Shown piece by piece: positions 24,252-32,882 of a stretch of 64,000 nucleotides of DNA; the stretch's first letter is position 1; every line of letters starts with the position of its first letter. The position numbers were made by a program, and so were the translations under genes. The notes beneath the pieces are model-generated. The model saw only the letters and a program-made list of their open reading frames with translations. It was not told the origin of the DNA and made no database searches. The stretch lies in assembly GCA_036389675.1 (NCBI GenBank), contig DASVWI010000012.1, positions 186,001-250,000 of the forward strand, in the 5' to 3' direction. Origin of the DNA: DASQYE01 sp036389675 (lineage in GTDB: Bacteria; Acidobacteriota; Blastocatellia; Pyrinomonadales; Pyrinomonadaceae).

Positions 24252-24902
24252 ATGAGCCAGGAGTCGAACGGCGAAAACCGTGGACAAACGCCATTCGCCG
24301 CGCTGCGACGGTTCGTCAGAGCGCGCGCCGCCGTCGAGCGTTGCGAGTTGTGCAGCGCCGAATTGCCGACCGATCACGCGCATCTGGTCGAGCCGCAGAC
24401 GCGACAGATGATCTGCGCCTGCCAGCCCTGCTCGATTCTTTTCAGCGGTCAGGCGGAGACGAAATACCGTCGCGTCCCCCGTCGCGTTCGATACCTCTCG
24501 GCGTTTCAGTTGACAGACGCGCAGTGGGACAGCCTGCTCGTCCCTATCGGCATGGCCTTCTTCTTCCACTCGACGCCCGCCGCTCGCACGCTCGCGCTCT
24601 ATCCGAGTCCAGCCGGGGCGACCGAATCGCTGCTCGACCTCGAATCGTGGGACGAGATCGTGCGCGACAACCCCCTCTTGAAAGAGATGGAAGCAGATAC
24701 GGAGGCGCTCCTCGTCAACCGCGTCCGCGAGGCGCGCGAATACTACCTTGTGCCGATTGACGAGTGCTACAAGCTGGTCGGGTTGATTCGCGCCTACTGG
24801 CAAGGGCTGTCAGGCGGCGCGGCGGTGTGGGAAGAGATCGAAAAGTTCTTCGCGGAGCTGAAGAGAAAATCCGGCGCGGTGGGAGACCGAAGGCATGCCT
24901 GA
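24252..24902 (+). CDS. Hydrogenase-associated DUF5947-type protein
   Basis: 216 residues. It has a zinc-ribbon-like start, CELCSAELPTDHAHLVEPQTRQMICACQPC (two CxxC pairs plus His), then a beta-rich body with FRRVPRRVRYL-like and FFFHST segments and a helical end. The arrangement matches the DUF5947 family found in group 1h hydrogenase operons; no biochemical role is known. AGGA lies 9 bases before the ATG, and the 3' end overlaps the next gene by 8 bases. Confidence 0.75.
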   Translation: MSQESNGENRGQTPFAALRRFVRARAAVERCELCSAELPTDHAHLVEPQTRQMICACQPCSILFSGQAETKYRRVPRRVRYLSAFQLTDAQWDSLLVPIGMAFFFHSTPAARTLALYPSPAGATESLLDLESWDEIVRDNPLLKEMEADTEALLVNRVREAREYYLVPIDECYKLVGLIRAYWQGLSGGAAVWEEIEKFFAELKRKSGAVGDRRHA

Positions 24903-25581
24903 TCTAAGCTTTCAGGTTGAGGAGGCCGAGGCCGTGCCGTTTGCGGCATCTCCGCTGCTGGCCTTCAAGCTGCGGATTTCGAGCGCGGACGCCGAGCAGC
25001 GAATCCAGACGGTCGCTCTGCGCTGCCAGATTCAGATAGAGGCGACGCACCGCAAATATAATGCGGGGGAGCAGGAGCGGCTCATCGATCTTTTCGGGGA
25101 GCCGGAGCGTTGGAGCCGCACGCTGCGCGCCATGCTCTGGACGCACGCCAGCGTGATCGTGACGCCGTTTCAGTCAACCGCGCTCGTTGACCTTCCCGTT
25201 CCATGCACGTTCGATTTCAACGTCGCCGCCGCCAAATATTTCGCCGGGCTCGAAGGCGGAGAGGTTCCGCTCAATCTGATGTTCAGCGGGACTGTCTTCT
25301 ACGAAGCCGCGGACGGGGCTTTGCAGGTCGAGCAGATTCCCTGGGACAGGGAGGCGAAGTATCGCCTGCCCGTGCGGGTCTGGAAAGAGATGATGGAGCA
25401 CTACTACCCGAACAGCGCATGGCTCTGTCTGCGCCGGGATGTTTTCGACCGTCTGTACCGGTACAAGATGCGGCGCGGGATTCCGACGTGGGAGCAGGCG
25501 CTCGATAGCATTCTGCCAGCCGCTGAGGAGACGGCTGAAGCCGGGATTGAAGAGACAAGCGTTGAGGAGATAGTGCAGTAA
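24895..25581 (+). CDS. Hydrogenase-associated DUF6084-type protein
   Basis: 228 residues, soluble. It starts PDLSFQVEEAEAVPFAASPLLAFKLRI and has LRCQIQIEATHRKY and TFDFNVAAAKYF, with a helical end near MEHYYPNSAWLCLRRDVFDRLYRYK. This matches the DUF6084 family that accompanies group 1h hydrogenases. Function unknown. It overlaps the preceding gene by 8 bases and the next by 1 base, so the accessory genes are tightly coupled. Confidence 0.75.
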   Translation: MPDLSFQVEEAEAVPFAASPLLAFKLRISSADAEQRIQTVALRCQIQIEATHRKYNAGEQERLIDLFGEPERWSRTLRAMLWTHASVIVTPFQSTALVDLPVPCTFDFNVAAAKYFAGLEGGEVPLNLMFSGTVFYEAADGALQVEQIPWDREAKYRLPVRVWKEMMEHYYPNSAWLCLRRDVFDRLYRYKMRRGIPTWEQALDSILPAAEETAEAGIEETSVEEIVQ

Positions 25582-26696
25582 TGAACCTCAGTCTCGTCGA
25601 AAAGATCGCCAATGCAGTGCTCTACGAAGGGTATATCCTCTACCCCTATCGCCCGTCGGCGGTGAAGAACCAGCAGCGCTGGAACTTCGGCGCGCTCTGC
25701 CCCCAAAGCTACAGCGAAGCGCAGCAGGGGACAGAGGCATGGACGATGCAGACCGAGTGCCTCGCGCAGGGAAATGAAAGCACGACGCTCGACGTGAAGG
25801 TCAGGTTTCTGCACCTGCTGACGAGAGAGGTCGGCGTGCTCAATGCGGGCGACGGATCACGGATTGCCGGTCGCGACGATGACGAGATTAAGGCTTACAT
25901 CACCGACTCTGATATTCAAGTCGTGGCCTCGCTTGAGGTCAACGGAAAACTTTTTCAGACATGGCAGGAGGCGGTCGAGCGTGAGGTTCAACTGCCGGGC
26001 ATTAACTTGAGCGCGACGCTCCGCCAACCGCAACGGTCGTCATTCACTTTTCCGCCGAGTCGTGAGATTGAATTGTTGCGCGATGAGGACGGCAACCCTG
26101 TCAAAGGCATCATCGTTCGCAGGCAACAGGCGGTCGCGGGCGCTCTGGAAGTCAGGGCTGAGCGCGTCGGAGAAGATGCGTTCAAGATCACCATACGCAT
26201 TCTGAACGAGACGCCGTTTGAAGACGCTGGCCGGAGGAGTCGTGACGAGGCGTTGATGCGCTCCTTCGTCTCGACCCACACTATCTTGGGCGTGCGCGAG
26301 GGCGAGTTCGTGTCCCTGCTCGACCCGCCTGACGCTTTAAGAGAGGCCGCCGCCCTGTGTCACAACGCGGGGACGTATCCGGTTCTGGTCGGTGAAGAGG
26401 GAGAGCGCGATTGCATGCTCTCGTCGCCGATTATCCTTTACGACTATCCGCAGATCGCGCCGGAAAGCGCGGGCGAGCTTTTCGACGGCACGGAGATAGA
26501 CGAGATTCTGACGCTTCGCATCATGACCTTGACCGACGAAGAGAAGCGAGAGATGCGCGGCGCTGACGAGCGCGCACGCCGGATTCTTGAGCGCACCGAG
26601 CAGCTTCCCGCAGAGCAATTGATGAAGATGCATGGCGCGATGCGAAGCTTAAGGCCGAAGGAAAAAGGCAAGGGGCATGGGGCGAGCGAGCAATGA
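25581..26696 (+). CDS. Uncharacterised 371-residue protein of the hydrogenase locus
   Basis: The start MNLSLVEKIANAVLYEGYIL and YPYRPSAVKNQQRWNFGALCP is distinctive, followed by a long beta-rich body and a helical, charged end (LTDEEKREMRGADERARRILERTEQLPAEQLM). No signal peptide, membrane helix or cofactor motif is visible. Similar proteins travel with DUF5947 and DUF6084 genes in hydrogenase loci, so a part in assembly or electron transfer is likely but unproven. It overlaps its neighbours by 1 and 4 bases. Confidence 0.7.
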   Translation: MNLSLVEKIANAVLYEGYILYPYRPSAVKNQQRWNFGALCPQSYSEAQQGTEAWTMQTECLAQGNESTTLDVKVRFLHLLTREVGVLNAGDGSRIAGRDDDEIKAYITDSDIQVVASLEVNGKLFQTWQEAVEREVQLPGINLSATLRQPQRSSFTFPPSREIELLRDEDGNPVKGIIVRRQQAVAGALEVRAERVGEDAFKITIRILNETPFEDAGRRSRDEALMRSFVSTHTILGVREGEFVSLLDPPDALREAAALCHNAGTYPVLVGEEGERDCMLSSPIILYDYPQIAPESAGELFDGTEIDEILTLRIMTLTDEEKREMRGADERARRILERTEQLPAEQLMKMHGAMRSLRPKEKGKGHGASEQ

Positions 26697-27004
26697 ACGA
26701 ATGGGAATGGCAATTGCTCGAAGAGAAGACGCCCCTTGAGAGCGTCTTGGTCTCCGGCGTGCAAATAAGGCAGGGCATGCGCGTTCGCCTGAAGCCCCGC
26801 GCCGGGGGCGACATCTTCGACCTTGCGCTCAAGGACAAGACCGCCGTGGTCGAGGCCATCGAGCAGGATTATGAAGGCAAAGTTCATTTCGCAGTCGTTC
26901 TGGAAGACGACCCCGGGCGAGACATGGGGATGCTGCGTCAACCCGGCCATCGCTTCTTCTTCTCTCCCGAAGAGGTCGAGCCGGAGGAAGGTGAGAGTCG
27001 ATGA
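26693..27004 (+). CDS. Uncharacterised 103-residue protein of the hydrogenase locus
   Basis: A small beta-rich protein: VSGVQIRQGMRVRLKPRAGGDIFDLALKDKTAVVEAIEQDYEG, ending in LRQPGHRFFFSPEEVEP. It looks like an SH3-like or OB-like barrel, but I cannot name the family with certainty. ATGA overlap with the gene before and 4-base overlap with the protease gene after it make co-translation very likely. Confidence 0.7.
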   Translation: MNEWEWQLLEEKTPLESVLVSGVQIRQGMRVRLKPRAGGDIFDLALKDKTAVVEAIEQDYEGKVHFAVVLEDDPGRDMGMLRQPGHRFFFSPEEVEPEEGESR

Positions 27005-27519
27005 CCGGGCCGGAACGCATCCTCGTCGCCGGGATCGGCAATATCTTTCTGGGCGACGACGGCTTCGGCTGCGAAGTGCTGAGACGAATGACGGCGCGCA
27101 CGTGGCCGGACGCTGTGCGGCTGGTCGATTTCGGGATACGCGGCTTCGATCTGGCCTACGCGCTGATGGACGGCTACGACGTGACCATCTTCGTCGACGC
27201 GACCCCGCGCGGAGGCGAGCCCGGTACGCTCTACACCATCGAGCCTAACCTCGACGAGCTGAATGGTCTGGACGCGCAGGCCATGATGGTCGAGACGCAC
27301 GGCATGAACCCTATGAAGGTGCTGGCGATGGTCAGGGCGATGGGCGGAGAGTTTAAGCGTATCCTGCTGGTCGGGTGCGAGCCCGAAACGTTCGGCCCCG
27401 AAGAGGGGCAGATGGGATTGAGCGAGCCCGTAGAGTCTGCCGTCGAGGAAGCGGTCGGCATTGTCGAATCGCTCGTCAGGAAGATTCTGAGCGAGCAGGG
27501 CACGCAGGCTGTGGTGTGA
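27001..27519 (+). CDS. Hydrogenase maturation endopeptidase (HyaD/HybD family)
   Basis: 172 residues. It cuts the C-terminal tail from the nickel-loaded large subunit. Family marks are present: GIGNIFLGDDGFG with the first metal-sensing acidic residue, LVDFGIRGFDLAY with the Asp, THGMNP with the His, and VGCEPETFGPEEGQMGLS. It probably processes the large subunit encoded at 21151-22959 after His581. Overlaps the preceding gene by 4 bases. Confidence 0.9.
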   Translation: MTGPERILVAGIGNIFLGDDGFGCEVLRRMTARTWPDAVRLVDFGIRGFDLAYALMDGYDVTIFVDATPRGGEPGTLYTIEPNLDELNGLDAQAMMVETHGMNPMKVLAMVRAMGGEFKRILLVGCEPETFGPEEGQMGLSEPVESAVEEAVGIVESLVRKILSEQGTQAVV

Positions 27520-27558
27520 AGAAGAATAATTTTCCGGAAAGAGTGGAGGATGGCTGAA

Positions 27559-27714
27559 ATGAAACGAGATGAGTCTTTGGAAACGGTTGGCCGCAGGTCG
27601 TCTCACGTGAACATCTGGTACATCATCGGAGGCGCGACCCTTGCGCTCGTTGCCGCCGGATTGTTCACTTCGCTTAACGACATTCGGCGGTATTTGAGAA
27701 TCAGGTCGATGTGA
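27559..27714 (+). CDS. Small single-span membrane protein (DUF6893-like)
   Basis: 51 residues from ATG 27559, with GGAGG about 9 bases upstream (an ATG at 27550 overlaps that site and is less likely). One membrane helix, IWYIIGGATLALVAAGLFTSL, is followed by NDIRRYLRIRSM. Short proteins with one helix and this RRYL-x-RSM end are typical companions of group 1h hydrogenases. It may tether the enzyme or its partner to the membrane. Inference from pattern and position. Confidence 0.65.
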   Translation: MKRDESLETVGRRSSHVNIWYIIGGATLALVAAGLFTSLNDIRRYLRIRSM

Positions 27715-27812
27715 GGCGCAGGACGGGCGTGAGCATGACGGAGCGGCGGATTCTGAAGTGTAAGCTGTTTTTCAATTCCCGCTTGCGGTAAATCCGCATT
27801 GGATAGACTCCT

Positions 27813-28388
27813 ATGGGTGAAACTGAAAACGGACTCGTCCACTATCGTCTGGTCGCAGACCAGAGCCGGTTCACCGTGCAGGCGTTCGCCGAGGGGTTGT
27901 TCTCCGCCTTCGGCCACGACCCGGTGATCGCGATCCGCGATTTCACGGGCGAGGTCGTGTTCACGCCCGTCACGCTCTCCAATGCTTCCGTGCGAATGAC
28001 GGTCAGGACGGACAGTCTGGCGGCGAGCGACGACGTTAAGGAGAAGGATCGCGCGGAGATTGACCGCATGATGCACGCGGACGTGCTCGAAACGGCGAAG
28101 TATGCGGAGATCGTTTTCACCAGCACGAACGTCACGGCGAGCAGGCTGGGGGAGGGGCGCTACCGCGCAAGGGTCATCGGCGACCTGCAACTTCACGGCG
28201 TCACACAGAAGAACCTCTGGATTCAGACGGAGCTGACGGTGAAAGAAGAGAGGCTGCGCGCACAGGGACAGTTTTCACTCAAGCAGACGGATTACCGGAT
28301 CAAGCCGGTCAAGGTCGCCGGAGGCACGCTCAAGGTCAGAAACGAGCTGAAATTCTCCTTCGACATCATAGCTGAAAAGCAGGGATGA
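27813..28388 (+). CDS. YceI-family protein
   Basis: 191 residues with the lipocalin-like YceI pattern: YRLVADQSRFTVQAFAEGLFSAFGHDPVIAIRDFTGEV, LVASDDVKEKDR-type middle, HADVLETAKYAEIVFTS and GDLQLHGVTQ. YceI proteins bind polyisoprenoid or other lipids. No signal peptide is seen, so this one is probably cytoplasmic, as in other hydrogenase loci where YceI genes recur. A quinone-like lipid linked to the hydrogenase is a reasonable but unproven idea. Confidence 0.85.
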   Translation: MGETENGLVHYRLVADQSRFTVQAFAEGLFSAFGHDPVIAIRDFTGEVVFTPVTLSNASVRMTVRTDSLAASDDVKEKDRAEIDRMMHADVLETAKYAEIVFTSTNVTASRLGEGRYRARVIGDLQLHGVTQKNLWIQTELTVKEERLRAQGQFSLKQTDYRIKPVKVAGGTLKVRNELKFSFDIIAEKQG

Positions 28389-28396
28389 GGGCGGCA

Positions 28397-28490
28397 GTAC
28401 GGGGGGATGAAAGCACGGGCATGAACATCGAGCGGTTTTCTTACTCATCCCACATCGCCGTGCCCTCGTCGCTGTGCCCGCGTCCTTGCT
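28397..28490. repeat. Imperfect inverted repeat upstream of hypA
   Basis: Words GGGATGA, GCACGGGCATG and ACATCGAG on the left are echoed as TCATCCC, CGCCGTGCCC and CGTCG on the right, giving a long imperfect hairpin that fills most of the gap between the YceI gene and hypA. It belongs to the general pattern of palindromic gap-fillers in this window. Confidence 0.4.
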
Positions 28491-28493
28491 GTT

Positions 28494-28838
28494 ATGCATG
28501 AGCTTTCCATCGCCATGAGTATGATCGAGATGGCTGCGGAGGAGGCCGTGCGGCGCGGCGGCGTCCGCGTTCATGCGATTCATCTCAAGCTGGGAGAGCT
28601 TTCGGGTGTGGTCAGGGAAGCGCTGCTCTTCTCCTACGAGGTCGCCTGTGGCGGGACACCGCTTGAGGGCTCGCGGCTGGTCATAGAGGAAGTTCCGGTC
28701 ATGGTCTATTGTCCGTCGTGTAGGGCGGAAGCGGCGATCATTTCCGTTCAGCAATTCTGTTGCGCGGTGTGCCATGCCCCGGCCTCTCAAATCGTGCAGG
28801 GTCAGGAACTGGAAGTCACTGCTCTGGAGATCGAATGA
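28494..28838 (+). CDS. hypA: Hydrogenase nickel insertion protein HypA
   Basis: 114 residues starting MHELSIAMSMIEMA, where the N-terminal Met-His-Glu binds nickel. The zinc site is CPSCRAEAAI and CAVCHAPAS (two CxxC). HypA works with HypB to deliver nickel to the large-subunit precursor. It overlaps hypB by 4 bases. The ribosome-binding site is poor, so it may depend on coupling or on a leaderless mechanism. Confidence 0.93.
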   Translation: MHELSIAMSMIEMAAEEAVRRGGVRVHAIHLKLGELSGVVREALLFSYEVACGGTPLEGSRLVIEEVPVMVYCPSCRAEAAIISVQQFCCAVCHAPASQIVQGQELEVTALEIE

Positions 28839-29521
28839 TGAGCATCAACCCTCGTCTGGTCGAAGTCAGACAAAATGTGCTGAAGCAGAACGACCTGCTC
28901 GCGCGCCGGCTGCGGTATCGGTTTCGCGAGGCGGGCGTCTACGTCATAAGCCTCGTCTCAAGCCCCGGCGCGGGCAAGACCGCGCTGCTTGAAAGGCTGC
29001 TGACCGAGCTCAGGCAATCCATACGCGTTGCGGCCCTCGTCGGAGACCTTGCCACGGACAACGACGCGGCGCGCCTCGCACGCAGCCAAGCCCCGGTCAG
29101 GCAGATCGTGACCGGCACAGTCTGCCACCTCGAAGCCGCGATGGTCGAAAGCGCCCTCGACGGGTGGAGTCTCGAAGAGCTTGATCTGCTCTTCATCGAA
29201 AACGTCGGCAATCTGGTCTGCCCTTCAAGCTACGATCTCGGCGAAGACCTGCGGCTGGTGATGATGTCCGTCACGGAAGGCGAGGACAAGCCGCTCAAGT
29301 ACCCGACGATCTTCAACACGGCGGACGTGGCCGTGATTACCAAAGTAGACCTTGCCGAAGCGGTCGAATTCGATCTGGCCGAGGCATACCAAAGCATCCA
29401 GCGTGTGCGACCGGGCATGCGGGTCTTCGAGGTTTCGTCGAAAACCGGCGACGGGATGAGCGGGCTCATCCGATTCCTTACGTCGCAAATGGTCGAAGGG
29501 GTCAAGGCCACGGCGGGCTGA
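28835..29521 (+). CDS. hypB: Hydrogenase/urease nickel incorporation GTPase HypB
   Basis: 228 residues from ATG 28835 (ATGA overlap with hypA). G-motifs: SSPGAGKTALLE (P-loop), GDLATDNDA, IENVGNLVCPSSYDLGED (with the metal-binding Cys) and VITKVDLAEA (NKxD variant TKVD). It lacks the N-terminal His-rich or CxxCGC nickel-store region of some HypB, suggesting it depends on the NiCoT permease and HypA for nickel handling. Confidence 0.93.
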   Translation: MMSINPRLVEVRQNVLKQNDLLARRLRYRFREAGVYVISLVSSPGAGKTALLERLLTELRQSIRVAALVGDLATDNDAARLARSQAPVRQIVTGTVCHLEAAMVESALDGWSLEELDLLFIENVGNLVCPSSYDLGEDLRLVMMSVTEGEDKPLKYPTIFNTADVAVITKVDLAEAVEFDLAEAYQSIQRVRPGMRVFEVSSKTGDGMSGLIRFLTSQMVEGVKATAG

Positions 29522-29553
29522 GCGGCGAGCGCCTCCGGGGTCTGCGGTCTTTC

Positions 29554-31887
29554 ATGCGCGCAGCTTCACATCATTCGATGACTACTCGTGTTCAACTACT
29601 CGTGCGCGGCATTGTTCAGGGCGTAGGGTTTCGCCCCTACGTTTTCTCGCTCGCGCAGCGTCGCGCGCTCCGTGGCCGGGTGCTCAACAACACGGCGGGC
29701 GTCCTCATCGACGTTGAAGGCGAAGGCCGCCAGATCGAAGAATTCATCAACGACATCAGAAGGAATCCGCCACCCCTCTCTCTGATTGAATCCTTCGAGC
29801 GGCGCGACCAATTAGACAAAGCAAACTACCCGGACTTTCGCATCCTTGAGAGCGAGAGCGCGGGCACGCGCTTCGTTCCCGTCTCGGCTGACATCGCCAC
29901 TTGCAGCGATTGCGTAAGAGAGATGTTCGACCCGCTGGACAGGCGCTTTCGCTACCCCTTCATCAACTGCACCAACTGCGGCCCGCGCTTCACGATCATC
30001 GAAGGCATTCCGTATGACCGCGAGCAGACCACCATGCGGGATTTCGAGATGTGCGCGGAGTGCCGCGCCGAGTATGAGCAGCCGCGCGACAGACGCTTTC
30101 ACGCCGAGCCGACGGCGTGTGCGTCGTGCGGGCCAGAACTCATCCTGAGGGACGCCGGAGGGCAGGAAGTCGAGCATGAAGGCGATGCTGCCGCGGATGA
30201 TGCCGTCAGTCGTGTGCGCCGCCTGCTTCTGGACGGGATGATCGTCGTCATCAAGGGCATCGGCGGTTTTCATCTGGCCTGCGATGCGCTGAACAGCGAA
30301 GCGGTCGAGCGTCTGCGACAAAGAAAGTACAGGGAAGACAAACCCTTCGCATTGATGGCAAGCTCCCTTGAAGTCGTCAGACGGTATTGTCACGTCTCGG
30401 AGCAGGAGGCGGAGTTGCTCGCGTCTCGGCGTCGCCCCGTGGTGCTGCTCAAACGGCTGGCGGGCGCGCTTATTCCCGAAGAGGTCGCGCCGCGCCTGAC
30501 GACGCTCGGCTTTATGTTGCCCTACACGCCGCTGCATCATCTGCTGTTGGAGAATCTGGATCGCCCGCTCGTGATGACCAGCGGCAACGTCTCCGACGAG
30601 CCCATCTGTTACACGGACGAGGACGCGCGCGCGCGACTGAGCAATCTGGCCGACTACTTCCTGTTTCACGACCGCAGGATTAACATCCGCACGGATGATT
30701 CGGTCGTGCGCGTCATCGAGGGGCACGAGGCGACGCTGCGCCGCGCGCGCGGCTACGCGCCCGCGCCCGTCAGGACCGCCTTCAAATTTGAAAGAGAGAT
30801 TCTGGCCTGCGGCGCAGAGCTGAAAAATACTTTCTGCCTCGCGCGCGACCATTACGCCTTCGTCAGCCATCACATCGGCGATCTCGAAAACCTTGAGACG
30901 CTCTCGTCTTTCACCGAAGGCATCGAACACTACAGGCGTCTCTTTCAGCTGCAACCCGAAGCGGTCGCCTATGATCTGCACCCCGAATATCTTTCGACGA
31001 AGTACGCGCATTCCTTAGAAGATATTCAAGCCAGGATCGGCGTTCAGCATCATCACGCGCACATCGCCAGCTGCATGGCTGATAACCTGATCGAGGGCGA
31101 AGTTATCGGCGTCGCGATGGATGGTCTGGGCTTCGGCACGGACGGGCGCATGTGGGGCGGCGAGTTCTTCGTCGCAGACTTTCTTGAGGCCGAGCGCATC
31201 GCGCACCTCGAGTACGTGCCGCTGCCGGGCGGGGCGCGGGCCATACGCGAGCCCTGGCGCATGGCAGCCGTCTACCTGCACAAGACATTCGGCGACGACT
31301 TCCTGAAACTGAACCTGCCATGCGTCGAGAAGATGGACGTGCGCGCCTGGACGACGCTCAACAGGATGGCCGCGACGGGTACGAACAGTCCGTTGACATC
31401 CAGCATGGGCAGGCTCTTCGACGCCGTCTCAAGCATGTTGGGGTTGAGGGCGACCGTCAATTATGAAGGACAGGCGGCCATCGAGCTTGAAGCAATCGCT
31501 TCGCGCGGCCACAGCGACGAGGGCTACGAATTCGAGATAGACGCAGGCGCGGGCGTCATCCGTGCCGAGTCAGTGATTCGCCGCGCCGTGGAAGATTTGC
31601 TGAGTGGTACGCCGCCGCCGGAAATATCCGCAAAGTTTCATCTGGGAGTGGCACGTTTGATCGCCGATGTGGCGCGGCACACGAGGGGCCGGCGGCGGCG
31701 ACTCGACAGGGTCGTCCTCTCGGGCGGAGTCTTCCAGAACACATTCCTTGTGGAAAACGCCTGCCGTATGCTCAAACATGACGGGTTTGAGGTCTACACG
31801 CACAGCCGCGTGCCGACCAACGACGGCGGCATCAGTTTCGGTCAGGCAGCCATCGCCAATGCGCGCCTGTCGTCAGGGAGAATTTAA
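29554..31887 (+). CDS. hypF: Carbamoyltransferase HypF
   Basis: 777 residues. Domains in order: acylphosphatase (VRGIVQGVGFRPYVFSLAQ, about 12-95), double zinc finger (CSDCVREMF, CTNCGPRF, CAECRAEYE, CASCGPEL), YrdC-like ATP/carbamoyl-adenylate domain (about 215-390) and Kae1-like carbamoyltransferase (HHHAHIASCMAD, DGLGFGTDGRMWGGEF, SGGVFQNTFL). It turns carbamoyl phosphate into the CN precursor handed to HypE. The start may be the second ATG at 29578, nearer the family norm; neither has a clear ribosome-binding site. Confidence 0.93.
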   Translation: MRAASHHSMTTRVQLLVRGIVQGVGFRPYVFSLAQRRALRGRVLNNTAGVLIDVEGEGRQIEEFINDIRRNPPPLSLIESFERRDQLDKANYPDFRILESESAGTRFVPVSADIATCSDCVREMFDPLDRRFRYPFINCTNCGPRFTIIEGIPYDREQTTMRDFEMCAECRAEYEQPRDRRFHAEPTACASCGPELILRDAGGQEVEHEGDAAADDAVSRVRRLLLDGMIVVIKGIGGFHLACDALNSEAVERLRQRKYREDKPFALMASSLEVVRRYCHVSEQEAELLASRRRPVVLLKRLAGALIPEEVAPRLTTLGFMLPYTPLHHLLLENLDRPLVMTSGNVSDEPICYTDEDARARLSNLADYFLFHDRRINIRTDDSVVRVIEGHEATLRRARGYAPAPVRTAFKFEREILACGAELKNTFCLARDHYAFVSHHIGDLENLETLSSFTEGIEHYRRLFQLQPEAVAYDLHPEYLSTKYAHSLEDIQARIGVQHHHAHIASCMADNLIEGEVIGVAMDGLGFGTDGRMWGGEFFVADFLEAERIAHLEYVPLPGGARAIREPWRMAAVYLHKTFGDDFLKLNLPCVEKMDVRAWTTLNRMAATGTNSPLTSSMGRLFDAVSSMLGLRATVNYEGQAAIELEAIASRGHSDEGYEFEIDAGAGVIRAESVIRRAVEDLLSGTPPPEISAKFHLGVARLIADVARHTRGRRRRLDRVVLSGGVFQNTFLVENACRMLKHDGFEVYTHSRVPTNDGGISFGQAAIANARLSSGRI

Positions 31888-31890
31888 CAT

Positions 31891-32157
31891 ATGTGCTTAG
31901 CCATACCCGGAAAGATCATCGAGATCGTAGACCCGGAGAACCACATCGCCAAGGTGGAGGTCGGCGGCGTGCGGCGCAACATCAACACGGGGATGCTCAA
32001 CGAACAGGAAGCGCAGGTCGGCAACTACGTGTTGATTCACGTCGGCTTTGCGATGAGCCGGATTGACGAGCACGAGGCACAGGAGACGCTGCGCATCCTC
32101 GAAGAGATCGGTCAATACGAAGACGAGTTCAGCCAGTTCAAAACGGCTATGGAGTAG
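31891..32157 (+). CDS. hypC: Hydrogenase assembly chaperone HypC/HupF
   Basis: 88 residues with the hallmark start MCLAIPGKI, whose Cys2 binds the Fe(CN)2CO unit and the large subunit, then GGVRRNINTGML and GNYVLIHVGFAMSRIDEHEAQETL. It begins 3 bases after hypF. It shuttles the iron unit from the HypCD complex to the large subunit. Confidence 0.95.
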   Translation: MCLAIPGKIIEIVDPENHIAKVEVGGVRRNINTGMLNEQEAQVGNYVLIHVGFAMSRIDEHEAQETLRILEEIGQYEDEFSQFKTAME

Positions 32158-32180
32158 CAAGCCGGAGAGGTTAAGACGAG

Positions 32181-32882
32181 ATGGGCAAGACGGCAGAAGA
32201 TTTTTCACGCTCCTTTTATCCGTTCCTGCACGATGACGCGCCCGAGCCGCAGGACTTGATGAAAGAGTTGCGCTTTTCGCTTCTTGAGAAAGCGCGCGAG
32301 AGCGTCGAGGTCAAATCGAAGTTCTTTGAAGATAACAGGGATACTATTCTGGCGGCGGCGCTCTCGATGGCGAAGGCTTTTCATCGCGGGCGTAAGCTTC
32401 TGGTCTGCGGCAACGGCGGCTCGGCCACCGACGCGCAGCACGTCGCCGTCGAGTTCATGCACCCGATCATCGTCGGGCGCAAGGCGCTGCCGGCCATCTG
32501 CCTGACCAACGACATGGCTATGGTCACGGGCGTCGCCAACGATGTCGGCTTCGATGATATCTTCACGCGCCAGATCATCGCGCTCGGGCAGGAGGGCGAT
32601 TGCGTGCTCGGCATCTCCACGAGCGGCAATTCGGAAAACCTTGTGCACGCTTTCCAGACCGCGCGGCGGATGAAGATGACGACCATAGGCTTTGCCGGAA
32701 ACGACGGGGGGCGCATGGCCGGGATGTGCGCGGAGGGCGGCCCGCTGGATGTCTGCCTGACCGTTCCCACTTCGAGCATTCACCGGATACAGGAAACACA
32801 CGTCGCGCTGTATCACATCATGTGGGACATGGTTCACACTTTCCTGCAACACAGGTCGCTGGTTGAAGAGGGGGCTTCGTGA
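32181..32882 (+). CDS. SIS-domain phosphosugar isomerase, GmhA-like, inside the hyp operon
   Basis: 233 residues of one SIS domain: LLVCGNGGSATDAQHVAVEF, LTNDMAMVTGVANDVGFDDIFTRQI, GISTSGNSENLVHAFQTARRM and SSIHRIQETHVALYHIMWDMVH. These are the marks of sedoheptulose-7-phosphate isomerase-like enzymes. It lies 23 bases after hypC and its stop TGA overlaps the hypD ATG. Why a sugar isomerase is set between two hydrogenase maturation genes is unknown; the same neighbourhood recurs in other bacteria to my knowledge, suggesting a real link rather than accident. Confidence 0.88.
   Translation: MGKTAEDFSRSFYPFLHDDAPEPQDLMKELRFSLLEKARESVEVKSKFFEDNRDTILAAALSMAKAFHRGRKLLVCGNGGSATDAQHVAVEFMHPIIVGRKALPAICLTNDMAMVTGVANDVGFDDIFTRQIIALGQEGDCVLGISTSGNSENLVHAFQTARRMKMTTIGFAGNDGGRMAGMCAEGGPLDVCLTVPTSSIHRIQETHVALYHIMWDMVHTFLQHRSLVEEGAS

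Noticed and set aside
29812..31011. A 399-codon open frame antisense to hypF
   Set aside because: Mirror of a conserved gene with intact motifs; the antisense protein has no domain pattern.
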